From Amyloporia xantha (Eukaryota > Basidiomycota > Agaricomycetes > Polyporales > Adustoporiaceae), in the NCBI GenBank assembly GCA_036971615.1, contig JAYKKR010000015.1, forward strand, positions 310,001-374,000: 64,000 nt of DNA, in the 5' to 3' direction. Position 1 is the first letter of the stretch; every line of letters starts with the position of its first letter. Below the pieces are notes generated by a model. It was not told where the DNA came from. It worked only from the letters and a program-made list of their open reading frames with translations, and made no database searches. The position numbers were made by a program, and so were the translations under genes. Positions 10,710-22,770 of the stretch are shown here, in pieces.

Positions 10710-13484
10710 ATGTCCGCCTCCAGCATCAACAGCGACATCATCATCGCCGCAGTGCGCCTGGAAGAGGCGCTGAAGTTTCTGCCCGGGAAGCGCGACGCGA
10801 AGTACAAGGTGTTTGAGAGCAACTTCTGGGAGGAAGTGGTAAGTGATTGTAACACAATCAGGGTGAGCACTGTGGCGCTGAGTCTGTATAATGGCGCCTC
10901 TAGCAATCGATCTTCGCGAAGATCAAGGCGCTGGGAAAACACCGCGAGGGATTACAAGTGCCGCCGCTGTTGGTCAGCGCCATGGCGCAATACACGGTGG
11001 CGTCGCACAAGAAGCGCGGAGTGGACTTGACTGCCATCAAGGTTGACGACCCCGCCATTCAAAGCCATGGCCTCTCCAAATACGTGTGGCATGGCGATTA
11101 CATTGCCGAAGACCTCGGGGGCAACCTTTGGTGGAAAGGTGAGTGCACTGCGAAACCATACGCCACGTCATCACTAACGGCTCAGCAGCGCTGTTGCGCA
11201 AGCGTACGAGCGAGGTTGCGCTGGGTGGGGATGGAGTTGCGGGGCCAAGTGGGGTGACGGAGGAGGCAGAGGCGGGCGGGAGTCGAGGGAAAGTGGCGAA
11301 GAAGGGGGCGGATGACGACGCAGGGGCGGCCTCTAGAAGGTCAAAGGGAACAACGCCAGCGACGGACGGCGATGAGGGTGTCGTCATCGCTGCACCAGTA
11401 ACGAAGAAGCCACGGCGCGGAGGGGCTGCAACGACGAAGCCGGGAACTAAGGCGGCATCCAAGGGCGGAGTCAAGACCACCACTGCGAAAGCGGCAGGAG
11501 AGGAAACGACGGCCGGCAAGTCTGAGCCGCGGATGAAGACGAAGGCGGGGCCATCGACGTCGAAGACGAATGAGAAGGCTTCATCGCGCAAGTCTCCTGC
11601 GGGCAAGGATGATGACGCCAGGCAGATGCGGTCGAAGGCGAAGGCGGGATCGTCGACGGGGAAGGGAAAGGGAAAGGCGAAGGCCTCGCCGGCGCCCGAA
11701 GATGACGACATGGACGAGGATGCTCAAGGCGAGAGTGAGGAGATGGAGGAGACGGAGACATTTGTCTCGGTGAGTACGTTTACCAGATGCGCGGCAAGCG
11801 ATGCTGACTGACATGCCTTCAGGCGATGCCTTGCGGAAATTGCGCCAAGGCCAAAGCTGAATGCAGGCTTGCTGTCGTGGACGGTCGGCGTTGCATGCAC
11901 TGCCTGAAGCGCAAGATAGGCTGCTCGATCGTGCCACACAACCTGAGCGGCAATCCGATCAGGGGCCCCTACGGTGCAGTCCTGGCAAGCAAGTATCAGG
12001 ACGTCATCAAGAACAGCCTCGCCGATGGCATCAAGCCTCCTCCACCGCGCTGGGATGAGGAGAGGAAGGAGTTTGTGGAGGATAGAGGCAAGCGGGGCAA
12101 GGCGGCGGCGAAGGGTTCGGAATCGAAGGCGGAGCGATGAGATGGATGTGGATGAAGAAGAAGGGGAAAAGGACGATGGCAAGGCGGGTAGCGCGGATGT
12201 CGATGCGAAGGACGACGCGGAGGTGGACAGCCAGCTGCGGGTGGCGTCAGCGACTAGCGATGCGGCTGCGTCCCGCCCAATAGCGCCGCTCCCGAAGACG
12301 TCGCTCAGCTCGATGAAGGCGTGGGTTGGGAAGCCACCTCCAGCGGTGGCTAAAGGGAAGGGCAAGGAGCGCGCGGACCGTCCTCTCCAGGAGGCAGAGG
12401 CCAGCAGCTCGGCGATCGCTCGGCGCGGCTTGGGCTCAGGCCTGGCGAGGTAAAATGTAAGTCGGCTTCACTCTTTCTGGACGGCGCGATCAACTGACCA
12501 AGTCAATGTGTGGCTGCCAGACCACCATGGCGAGTACCACCACTACGTAGGATTCTCCAAGGACCCCACCGCCATGGATGAAGGGCGCTACGCGCAGGAC
12601 CAGGAGTTGTCTCATTTCCAGCCATTTACGGCGTACCTCACTGAGCAAGGCCACCGACTCGAGAAGAACATCAACATAATGACCGCGTGGCAAGACCGCT
12701 TCGGTAGCATGGTCGACAACTTCCAGCAGTCACTGCTCGCCATCAACAGGCAGCAGGTCAACATGACCGAGCGCATTGATAACGCCGAGGGCAGATTGGC
12801 GGCCTACTGGCAAGAGTGGAAGGCGCGGAGCAGACTCTGCAAGATGTGCGCTCTGAGGACTCCGTCGCTCGCATCGCCGCGCTCGAGGAGATGGTCACGG
12901 TTCTGCAGGACGATCTGCGCGCAGCCAAGGAGAACATGGCGATGGATCGCCTTGGTGCCCAAGTCGCGAACATGGAGGTGCGCGTGGACACCTTGATGGA
13001 CAACGTGCGCGATGAGAGCGAGAGGACGCGGCAGGCGATGGCGGGCATTGAGGCAGGTGAGGCGAGATTACAGGGACTCATCGCGCAGTTTGAGTCAGTG
13101 CGCCGTGACGTCGCTCGCCACAACGACGCGGAGGCCGAGACGCTATTGGACAAGGCGCATCTGTCGGTGGAGCTCGTGCAGAAGGCGGAACAGGACGCGC
13201 AACGACGGCGCAAGGCGAGGGCGATCATGGACAGCGCTCACGAGGGAGCCACTCCCATTTCGTGGTCTACCTCAGAGCGTGGCTCTGTAGGAGATCAATC
13301 GGACTTCACGAATGAAGCTCTGTCGACGCCCGCCGGTGGCTCCACACCTTCAATCAGGCGTTTCTCCTTGGAGATCGACGACGACGAGATGGCGAGCGTG
13401 GCCGCGGAGGAGCGAGAGCCTGATGCCGCAACATCACCCGTCGCTGTCGAGGACGCCGAGATGCCTCCCCTTCGCCTTAGATAA
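10710..13484 (+). pseudogene. Gene Z, left-arm copy, three single-base indels
   Basis: Mirror copy of the intact gene at 25543-28318, with exons near 10710-10838, 10904-11138, 11186-11769, 11823-12457 and 12503-13484. Compared with the right arm it has one extra G near 12131, which brings a stop at 12140. It lacks one base near 12412 and one G in a G-run near 12795, which shifts the coiled-coil part. N-terminal domain, Lys/Ala/Glu-rich linker, cysteine cluster (12 residues into exon 4) and coiled coil are otherwise present. The damage is recent because the arms are about 99 percent alike. All changes are one base, so sequencing error cannot be excluded. Confidence 0.7.
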
Positions 13485-13703
13485 TTCTTTTTGTAACTTC
13501 GCTGTACTTTCAAACGAATGCATTGTGTACACTCTCCAGCGACCAGTAAGATTGAGACTGCGATGACGGCAACACCCTCGGCATCACAGTGTGCCACGGG
13601 GGCTTGCACAGGGAGCGGCACGCCATCGCCATCCTTCGCAGCGCTGAGTTCAATCATCGCCATTGAATTTAAATGTGAGGTAGTGTACATGAGAAATAGT
13701 ATT

Positions 13704-16700
13704 CTAACGGCGACCACGCGCTTTAGTGGGTCGGGGCTGAGCTCCCCTACCTGTCTTGCGCGATGACCTACGAATGGCGGGGGCAGGCTCGCCCTGCTCT
13801 TCCTCGCCATCGCTATAAGTCTCCGCCAGAGCCCGCTTTGAGCGACCCGCCTTTTTCGCTTTTCACGAGGTTGGGGTGGTTTCTCTGCTTCCTCCTCCTC
13901 TTCCTCCTCTTCGCTGACGCGGTGACTTCGCTTTTTCAACTTTTCCTCCTTAGCTTTTGTCTTCTGACGAGTGTGGGTGGCGACCTTCATGTCGTTGAGA
14001 GCACCCGTGATCGAGGACCCGCCTGCCGTTGGCAGTGCCTGAATATTGATCTCCTTTGCCTGCCGAGCTGTTTGGCGTGTCTTGCGCTTTGGCACAGGAA
14101 GTGAGGGAGAAGGACCACGATTGGCCTCACCGTCGCTCTCGTCTTTACTGTCATGATTTTCACGGTCGGAGAAATGAACCTGTAGGCCCCTCATATCTCG
14201 AACGGGTGAGAGCTGATTCATCGCAATAGGTGGAGAGGAGGAGAAATCCATACTCCCGCGGCGGACAGTTGCGTCATTGAGCGCGATGGGGGAGGATGGT
14301 GGTGCGCGCCCTGGCGCCATTGGCGAGGAAGGCGGTGCGCCGTCAATTGATGGCGGTCTCTCTTCTAGTTGTGGACGCGGTCTCATACCCAAGGCGCGCT
14401 TAGGTATGGATGGAAAGACCGATCTTCCCGTGGTCATTAGCGGCCTTGCTGGAGGCGGTTTTCCTGTGACTGGAAACGGAAGCGAATGTTTTTGCGTGCC
14501 TCGCAGAGGTTCCGGCAACGGCGAGCTGGATTGCTGAGCTACTTGGCCATTATGCACGTCTCGCGATCGCCTTATCTTAGGGGATGTGAGGATTGGCGCG
14601 GCTTCCCTCGCCAATGCCGCTGGCGGGTCCGGCGTACGACGCTCCTGTTCCGCCCGCAGGGTTTGCAAATGGCGAGGCTTCGGGCGGAGTGGGGGAGGTG
14701 GACCCTTGTTGAGATTCCCAGTGGGCATCATGGGAGGGCGAGGTGATGGCTTCCCCTGTCTGGGAACGTGGGGCGGTGGTGGACCATATTTCAACGCCGG
14801 TGGTGGGGCCTCCAAAGGTGTTGGCTGCGCCGCGGCCGCAGTGCTACTGCGGGTGACAGAGCTACCTTCCATGGATGGCGCTTCGCCTTGCACAGATTGT
14901 GCCTGCTTCACCAGCGCGCACAACGATGATACATGCGGGTCGAGCCTCTGGGCAATCACGGCGAAGGGTATGGCGCTCTCGCTGACATGGCGTGGAATGT
15001 CCGAAGGCGGGGCGTCGGGATCCTGGAAGGCGAACTGTGCCGCCGTCAGATCGCGGCTTATCATGGCGATCACGAGGAGCACTTGTTCAATCATGCCGAC
15101 GTCCCCTGTCAGCCTGCCGGACTTGTTCAAATAAGGCTTCGAGTCGAGCCACTTCAGCACTGGATCGAGCCCATGGGCGTGGCGATGAACCATATAGGAC
15201 AAGTGTCGATGCGGGTTGTGCCAGGTCGCCCAGTCGGCGCCTTCCGGTGCCCGCTTTGTCGTCTTCAGCCCACTCTATCACTCGCAAGGTAAGCCTTAGT
15301 TTACGGAGAAAAATGAAGTTACTACCATCATGCGAGGCAGCGCGTCCACGATCACGCGAAATTCTGGCGATGGCGATGCCGCCGTCTACGTGAAAGCAGC
15401 GCCCAATTGGGGGCGGCGCCTTTTGCATCTTCGCTGTCATCATCTTCGTCGGAAGTTGACCCGACGTCGATGTCCAGATTGAAAGTCTCGTGCTCGGTGT
15501 CGTCGTCCACGGCGCTATCGTCATCGGTGCTGAGACGTTGCACGCCTTTGCCCTTGCCGCTTTTCACCGCCTTCTTTTTCTTCTTTTTGGGGCCCGCCTT
15601 GCCTTTAGCGCCTTTGGGTGCTCTCGCCGCCTCATACACAGCAGGGATTAGCTCCGAATCCTCGTCCCCCTGCTCTTCAGGTATGCCTTGAAGCGGAACG
15701 CGCACTGCCCCTTGTTTGCCTCTTGCGCCGCTCTCCAATGATGCAGGACCGCGATGATGTCCTTCCTGACCATATGCGACGGATCGTCGGGTGGAAGCCG
15801 TCTGGCACCATTCCTGCTTCTATAAATTCAGCCCCACGCACTTTGAGCGCGCGCCAAGGGCACTTCTCTTTGGCGCTTCCTGCAGCCCGTTCTATGGCAC
15901 CATCAGCGTCTTTGTGAGCGCCGTGTGGATCAAGACTTACGGTAGTGAGTAGACAGAAAGTCTCTGATCATGGATTTCATCACAGGCAGGGATGGCGCAT
16001 CCTCGCCATCCATTGGCGGTATCAACGGGAGACCGCCATCGTCGACCAGCAGCTCTCGCCGTGTGCCGCGAGACGTTCCCTCTCCGTTGTCAACGCTCGC
16101 CTCGCGATTGCTATCAAATGCCTCTGTGCTGTACTTGGCCCATTTGACCATCGTATCTGCGTGCCAATCGTCCACCTTGGAAAAGGCTTTTCCATTCTCC
16201 ATCTCATCGTTGAAGTCGTGTCTGTGAAAAGCGGTCAGAGCGGTGAGAGGCGATACAAATTGCCTGCTCACTCCTGAATGATGACTCTCCCATCAGGAGA
16301 TTTGTAGCTACTCAACGTAAAGATCCTGACACCATGGCGTCGGTATGCCTCTCGAGCGTATTTCCTCAGAAACGGAATGAGCTCCTTGTCCGCTTTCCTG
16401 TGTCGCCATCAGCTGCCGTTAACTTAGCACAAAGGTCGCGCTCCCACTCACGCCGAAGATCCAGCCTTGACCTCTTTGGCGTCATTGTTGAACGCATCCG
16501 CCTTCATCTGGTAGTCCGCCTTTGCGTCCTCATCCAGTTTGCCCCAATACTCGCTCACTACCTTGGTGTATGCGCCTATCTCCTGGTGGGCCAGACCTCG
16601 TCCTCCCGTCCTTTCGTTGGCCACCCTTAGCAGCTCTGTTTTGTGCTCCTCTTGATACATATCCCTCGCTGACCGTTTTTCGTTCCAGGGATGGGCACCT

Positions 16701-16962
16701 GGGGTTCTACGATTTGGTAGTGGTTGCTGAAATAGGTCCCCAGGGACTATAGAAATGTGTGAATGACGAAGATGACAATGCCATGAACTGTTGGTTTGAC
16801 CTTTTTCAGGCCATTTTTATCTGTCAGCTCTGCAAATTGTTCCATGAGGATATTGACAGCCTCATCGACAATGGGTGCCCTCGCAGTGCCTTTGGTGTTG
16901 CGCCATCGCTCTATTTGCTCTGGGATCTTGTCTAGATATGCCTGCAGGATAGCTATTCCCAT
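13704..16962 (-). pseudogene. Gene H : HMG-box-like N terminus, long proline-rich protein; frame unclear
   Basis: Reads leftward from ATG 16962. The first exon encodes a helical segment (IPEQIERWRNTK). A second, from about 16711, has an HMG-box-like pattern (HPWNEKRSARDMYQEEH, then YWGKLDEDAKADYQ). Following exons carry KELIPFLRKYAREAY, then HDFNDEMENG, then a CPWRALKVRG block. An acidic/lysine-rich segment (15738-15400) precedes a long Pro/Ser-rich region (15202-13840). The frame changes at least once around 15800. Near 13850 the left arm has five As and the right arm four, while six would give a natural Arg/Ser-rich ending at 13704. The gene therefore looks decayed or imperfectly sequenced. 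The inner border of the inverted repeat cuts it near 15385. It is divergent from the TET/JBP gene across 450 bp. Confidence 0.5.
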
Positions 16963-17412
16963 GGCGAGGACAACAAGCAGACCGAGATGCTCTCAGGATG
17001 ACAGACACTTGGGCACTCCCAACTGAACATTTGCCCAGACGTGTCTGACCTCCGGTGATACTTTCGTCCTGTTCTAACCCCGCTGATCTCTCTTACACTG
17101 CAAGCGTCCATGTCGGGGCAGACCCGACCGGCATCCCTCCGGCGGAGCGCGGCATCTCACAGGCCGAGGCCCCGGCGTAATGGCGCCGTGGTCGAGAATC
17201 GCGGTCCACATGCCAATGACGCGCCTCGATCACCGGATCACGCCTTGCCGATCGGCTGGGCCTGATCTTGCCGGCGCTTGCTCAACGATGTGATCGACCA
17301 AACAAGTGTGCAAAGCTAATGGACATGCTGTTGCAGCATGGTCAGTAGATGGCAGATTGAGCAATAATGCGAGATGGGGCGTGTATCTCCATCCATCTCT
17401 TGTCTGTAAGCC
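16963..17412. promoter_or_regulatory. Intergenic region between divergent H and TET/JBP genes
   Basis: 450 bp between the start of H (leftward) and my chosen start of the dioxygenase gene (rightward). A further upstream exon of the dioxygenase could lie here. No specific site recognised. Confidence 0.35.
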
Positions 17413-18678
17413 ATGATAGGGGGCAGCGGCTTGGAGCTCAGCGACACATTGGCAGCTTGCATGCGCGATATGTTTCAGTTTTGGCTACACAAGCTTCGGA
17501 ATGCAGCCGGACAACCGAGAAACCCACAGCCTCCCACACATATCCGCGCCGATATCGTCGTCGAATGCAGCCAGATCGCGCACCAGCTCGCAAAGGCATA
17601 TATCAAACCTGGTGTGTACTCTTGGATGCTGTGGGCATCTACTCATGCTGCGCTGACCGGAAAGTAGTGCGCTTATCCTGGGACATTGACCGGTATTCTG
17701 ATGCTATAGGCGTGGGCAACACCGGACAGAACGTGAATCTGGAGGCGCAGCTCAAGACTAAATGGCCGCCTCTCCTCCCAGACACCACCGTGGTTCTAGA
17801 TGAACCCTGCGTGCTCCTCGACCAGCACTCGCGCATCCTAGCATGGGTGCTTCCGGGCGTCCTTCATGTGAATCGCCAGGTGGGCTCATTCATCTTCCGC
17901 CATGCACCGTGCTCACTACGCTGTGTCGGCAGAGGGAGATACAATTGGCGACGGCCCACCTATCAACACAACTGATGCGTAAAGCCCCGGGGGTCAGTTG
18001 GCGAAACCATGAAGCATATTTCCGCGATCGATCAACCTGCACCACACCTCCGGGGACTGTCAATCTGTCTCCAGGATGGCACGCGCTGGGTCACACGGTA
18101 CGCTGACGATCCGTTAACTCTGATGACTGGCGAATGACGGCGCATACATCCAGGGCCCATTGGACCCAATGCTGCCTTCGGCGAGCTTACGCGATAAAGA
18201 TGGCCAGAGTGGATGGCGATGGTTGACCGCCATCCGTGAATCAGCCGCCATCCTATCCGGCATGATGTCCATCATGCATCCCGACCTGTATGCTGCGGGA
18301 CATACATGCATGGAGTCGCTTCTTGGCGAAGTGGAGTATCCCGCAATAGTAAGCGCTTGGTCTTCGATCTTCAATGGCGTTCAGGTCATCAGCAATCGCG
18401 AGACGCCGCTACACCGCGACAAAAACTCGCGCAAGCAGTGGTTCGACCTTCTCACCACGGTAGGGAGCTACGGCGCATTGGAAATGCAGCTGGATGGTCC
18501 AAATATCGCTATAGACTACAAGGCGGGTAGCGTAGTTGCGCTTTGCGGAAAGCTTCTGCGCCATGGCGTTCAGAGATGCGATGGAGAGCGCATATGCTAC
18601 GCTTATTTTATGAGGGACTCAGTGCATGCCGCGATGAATGTCAAGGCACCGCACTGGATGGAGTGGACTTATGGTTGA
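17413..18678 (+). CDS. TET/JBP-family 2-oxoglutarate/Fe(II) dioxygenase
   Basis: Four exons join in phase: 17413-17611, 17665-17879, 17933-18097 and 18154-18678, giving about 367 residues. The last exon carries the catalytic core. It has the iron-binding H-x-D as LHRDKN followed by KQWFDLL, then a double-stranded beta-helix stretch (GSVVALCGKLLRHGV) whose His is the distal iron ligand. RICYAYFMRD supplies the likely 2-oxoglutarate-binding Arg. Exon 2 has the family-typical ILAWVLPGVL segment. Proteins of this family oxidise 5-methylcytosine or thymine in DNA; in basidiomycetes they are expanded and linked to KDZ transposons (Iyer et al. 2014). Here the gene converges on a KDZ transposase gene, 67 bp away. 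No frameshift seen; the start codon is the least certain part. Substrate is inferred from family only. Confidence 0.82.
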
Positions 18679-18745
18679 ATACACAGATCTGTATTTGTGT
18701 CAAGTCTATGTTTGTGTATCTAGTAGGGTCGTGAATGGCGAACCA

Positions 18746-21456
18746 TCACACACATGTATTAAAGCGAGAAGCGGCATGCTCTGCCATGCGCGTCCACAGC
18801 GAGGCCTGACGGCGCGCATAGCATACATGACCTGGAGGCCCATAGAGGCGGGAGCGCCATAGGTTCGCCTTGTTATGGAAGCTCGCCTGCGTCCACGCCA
18901 TCTCTGCCGTGACCATGACAAACTCCTCCGCCCACCTATCCTTACGTGATTTTGCACGGAACCAGTTGACGCGATGCACTGCCGCGCTGCAGTCAGCATT
19001 GCGGGCATTGGACGGACCACAAGCGCACTCACACTCCGTCAACCAGTTGGACTGCGTTGAATCGCCCTCGATGTCTACGGTCCATATCCAGGACAACTTG
19101 TCCTGCCGTGTTCCTCGGATGGAGTTGTCCAGCAGCGCGGTGATCGCCTTGAGGTCATCATGTTGAATGGCACGGAAGCGCGCTTTGATGGCGTCAGTCG
19201 GATTCAGAGCGAGGATGGCGTGGCGGCTTTGACTGTAAATGCGCACGTTCTCTAGCACCGCCCTCTGCGTGGAGATGACCTCGTCCCAGGACCGGAGCTT
19301 TTGGCGCTGGCTCTTTGCATGACGAACCGCCGTACGAAACAGCACTGACTTGTAACCAATGGCGAGGCGAATCTGATGAAGGGTGTCATTGGCCTGCCCA
19401 ATGCGCAAACTCAACTCCTCCGAAGCGATGTCCTCTAAACCGCTGGCCACGACAACATCGTAGCCAAGCTGCGATGGAAGCGAAATGATGGCGCTCTCAG
19501 GCTGGATTCCAGAATCGATCTCACCGGTGTAAATCTCATCAAGAGGATTGACATCTTCCTCCAGTGCATCCCATTCAGACCCGTCATAAGCCTCTGAGGC
19601 GCCATCCCCATCGGGCTCGGCCACAAGTGGAATGTACGAAGCGGCTTTGGACTCGAATGTCACTATACGCTTCTGAAGGCGCTGACGGCGCTCCTCCAGC
19701 GCAAGGCGGTCCGCCACCAGCGGATGCCGGCCCATCTTCCGTTTCAGTTGGCTAATGACCAACCTAAGACCTGTTGTGAGCTTGGCACCCGATGTTCAAT
19801 GACGCTACCTACTGCAATTCCTGAATCTTCATGCCCGTGGCTATCCATGCAGCTACGCCCTGATGGCGATGTTGCGATGTTTCCGTTTGCGTTAGTTGAA
19901 GTTGGATCTGCATCCGGGTGGGTGCTGCGCCACATCATTACTCATGGCCGTACCCTATACTGTGAACTCTCACCCTTTCTCATCTGCACGTCAAAGACAT
20001 CCATCGCGCTGATTTTAGCGTCACGCATGGCGAGCGCCTCGCCCTCAGCGGCTCGCCACTCTCCTAGCTGCTCCTCCGTGCTCGATCTCTCAATGAACTC
20101 CAACACATCCCCGCTCTCCGTGGCGCCGGCTTTGGCCTTTCGCCATTTCCTAACAAGGGTGTTCGCTGTTGAAGCCACAGTCAATCAACCTCTCCACCAA
20201 TGTCAAGGTTGGCCCACCCATCCCGGTCAACTTCTTCCAATTGGAATCATTCATGTGATCGTCAATGACTTCCTTTCTATGTGCTGTGGTCATGCCGCGT
20301 GTGCTACCCGAAATGAGATTCAACGGCGCCCAAAGGGTTTCAATCACTTCGCCATCAATCTGACCAGCACCGGGAATGAAGTTGGGTGAGTAGCGAGGAA
20401 AGCATGTGTCTTGATGGCCGTGGACATGAAACAGGCCTATTCCGCGCCGTATCTCCACGTTCGGCGGCATGTGCAAATACTCACTCTCCCCAAACCGCTT
20501 CATGAGATTGATGCCGTATTGACACATGATGTCGTACATCACCAGCAGCACCTGGATACCCGCCATGGTGGCGAGCACCTCGCTCAGCGCGTAATCCATG
20601 TTCATCTGTCTGATGGCGGGTGTAAGTGAACAAAGGAAATAGCAAACCACTTACCTCTCGCCTTTCTGAAATCAACCACCGCATGCGGCATGAAAAACCC
20701 ATGGCGCGCACAGGCCGCGGCGCCAATCCCCGTGGCTTCAAGGTTATGGCGATCTGCATTCGCCTGGTTGACGGCGCGATGATCGTGACAGAAGGATTTC
20801 TACATAGGCTATGAGCGTCCAACGGTTCATCCACTAGGAGTCGATCACGGACCTCTTTATGCTCGATGGCGACAGCGAGATGCTTCTTGTAGGTGTCGTC
20901 GCCCACCATGAAAGCGTCGCCATCGCTGAGAATGACATCGTCCTCTGGGCGACGCATCTTGAGATGCTCCGCGCTAAAGTTGCCGTCCATTACGATGCTC
21001 CTCATGTACTTCCATCTGCTATCGCGTTACACATGCCGCCCAAAAAACGTCTTACATGGCTCACTGTACGGGGTCATCACGCCATCCGGAAGCGAGATTC
21101 ACGCCAGGCTTGGGACATGCCGGGCACCCCAAAGGAGGCCACCAGCTGGTATCGCATTGGAGGCGCCATGACCATATCCATGCCATTTGCGGTATTTGAG
21201 GTTTCGCCATTGGCGGGACACCCGCAGAAGCTCTCTGTAACGGTTCTAGCCCCTTCTCAACGGCGAAAACAGCTTCATATGCACATAGCGGCTTACCTGC
21301 ACTGAATGCGGGAACACGGAGTTTGTGACACGTCGAAGCTTGCTGTAGTAATTCATCCCCGAGGTTTTGCACTCCTTGTTGGTAAGCAAAAAATCATCCA
21401 ACACCCGAAATGTGAACGCAGTGCGTGGCCGCTTGGTGCTCCCAGGATAGAGGCCC
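18746..21456 (-). pseudogene. KDZ-superfamily DNA transposase, 5'-truncated
   Basis: Leftward multi-exon gene with strong KDZ signatures. These are RPRTAFTFRVLDDFLL near 21420, CPACPKPGVNL near 21120 and MDGNFSAEHLKMRRPE (first catalytic Asp) near 20990. HDHRAVNQAN lies near 20785, YDIMCQYG (second Asp) near 20530, LFHVHGHQ, and AGQIDGEVIETLWA (catalytic Glu) near 20340. HMNDSNWKK and a long helical C-terminal exon (19762-18746) ending in the WIWTVDIEGD and HRVNWFRAKSRKDRW region complete it. Introns fit in several places (for example GT at 21296, and an intron of about 50 nt before HDHRAVN). The normal N-terminal few hundred residues are missing: homology stops at about 21456 against GC-rich repeat sequence. 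A one-base frame change is needed near 21133. The copy is probably inactive. In the cell it would cut and join the ends of its own element. Confidence 0.8.
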
Positions 21457-21790
21457 ATGTCAGCTGCTTATGTACTAATGGTGCACCAACTGACGGATGG
21501 GCCTACGGACGCTTATGCACCAGGCAGCGCTTCTGCCTGGCTGCTGGTGCATCAATCCCTGGGCTACCTCCGGACCCTCCGGGGCCTCCTCCCTTTCACC
21601 GTAGGCCCCCCCCCGGCATCACGGCTTATTACTATATCTGGTAGCTACAGCTCTGGGTCATTACTTTTATAGTGCAATATATATTTCGGGTGCCACAGGC
21701 TTACCTGGGCACCGAAAAATGTACAAAAATGGTAATAAAAACAGATTTTTATTTTTGATTCAGTAGCTACGGGTACAGCGGTACGGGAAT
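21457..21790. other. Junction sequence with a large imperfect palindrome
   Basis: The truncated 5' end of the KDZ gene abuts this stretch. 21516-21551 is a nested palindrome (TGCACCAG with CTGGTGCA outside, CCAGGCAG with CTGCCTGG inside). A run of eight or more C lies near 21607-21615. A second short hairpin (GGTGCC with GGCACC) is at about 21690-21715. No gene seen. Confidence 0.6.
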
Positions 21791-22770
21791 CTATATACGG
21801 TAATACGTCCAGCGAATGCGCGGGCGCGCGAAGGGAACAGGGTGGCGCGCACGGGGGGACAGCGTGTACGGCGGGGGCAACACGTACCGGCTGGGGCAGC
21901 GCGTACGGCGGGGGCAGGGGCAGTGTGCATGGGCGGGGGCAGGAGTAGCATATACGGCGGGGGCAGCATGTACGTACAGGAGCAGCGTGTACAGGCGGGG
22001 CTGCACAGCGTGTACGGGCGAGCGGCCAGCGAGCGGCGGACGAGCGAGCAGCGGACGGGTAGGGGCAGCATGGACAGTCGGTGGACGGGCGGGGACAGCG
22101 TGTACGGGCAGGGGCAGCGTGCACAGCACAGCATGTGCGGCACAGCGCAGCGTGTACGGGCGTGGCAGCGTGCATAGCGCAGCACGCAGCATGGACGGGC
22201 GGGCGCAGCGTGGACGGGCGGCGCAGCATGCAGCGGACGAGCGAGCGGCGGACGAGCGAGCGGCGGGCATGCTGACATGCAGTGGGCGTGCTGACGTGCA
22301 GCGGGCGAGCAGCGGGCGGGCGAGCAGTGGACGGGACGGGCGAGGGGCAGGGGTGCAGCGGACGGGCGAGAGGCAGGGGTGCAGCGGACGGGCAGGCGCA
22401 GCGGGGACGGTCAGTGGACGGGCAGGCGCAGCGTGTGCGGGCGGGGACAGCGAGTACGGGCAGGCGCAGCGTGTACGTGCAGGAGCAGCATGTACGCGCA
22501 AGGGCAGCGTGTACGGGCCGCGAGTACGGGCGGGGTCAGCCTGCACGGGCAGGGGCAGCGTGGACGGTCGGCAGGGGCAGCGTGTACGCGCAGGGGGCAG
22601 CGCGCAGAAGGGACGGCCAGCGGGCAGCGGAGTCGTGGAGCGTGCAGCGGGGCAGATGTGCGTGCAGCGGGTGGGCGTGAGGCGGACGTCGAGCACGCAG
22701 GGGCGTCGAGCAGGCAGGGGCGTCGGCAGGGGAGTCGGAACGTACGCCGTCGGGCTGCGGTTGCAAACGG
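21790..22770. repeat. G-rich degenerate minisatellite, about 1 kb
   Basis: Degenerate copies of a roughly 18-20 bp unit such as CAGCGTGTACGGGCGGGGG fill this stretch, mixed with GCGGACGAGCGAG-type units. The + strand is strongly G-rich and C-poor. Long ORFs in several frames of both strands (up to 329 codons) are a by-product of the missing stop codons. They encode Arg/Gly/Ala/Ser-only products and I do not treat them as genes. Confidence 0.8.

Larger units (their letters stand above)
8130..15385. repeat. Left arm of a giant inverted repeat (about 7.26 kb)
   Basis: This segment is the reverse complement of 23643-30897; paired positions sum to 39025-39029 along the whole length, so indels are few and single-base. 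Base mismatches are scattered (for example near 13557, 13600 and 14897). The arm carries the 87-bp array, gene S, gene Z and the 3' part of gene H. The outer end is at CACACCATACAG (8130). The inner end lies near 15385, inside gene H. The spacer between arms is about 8.26 kb. Confidence 0.9.
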
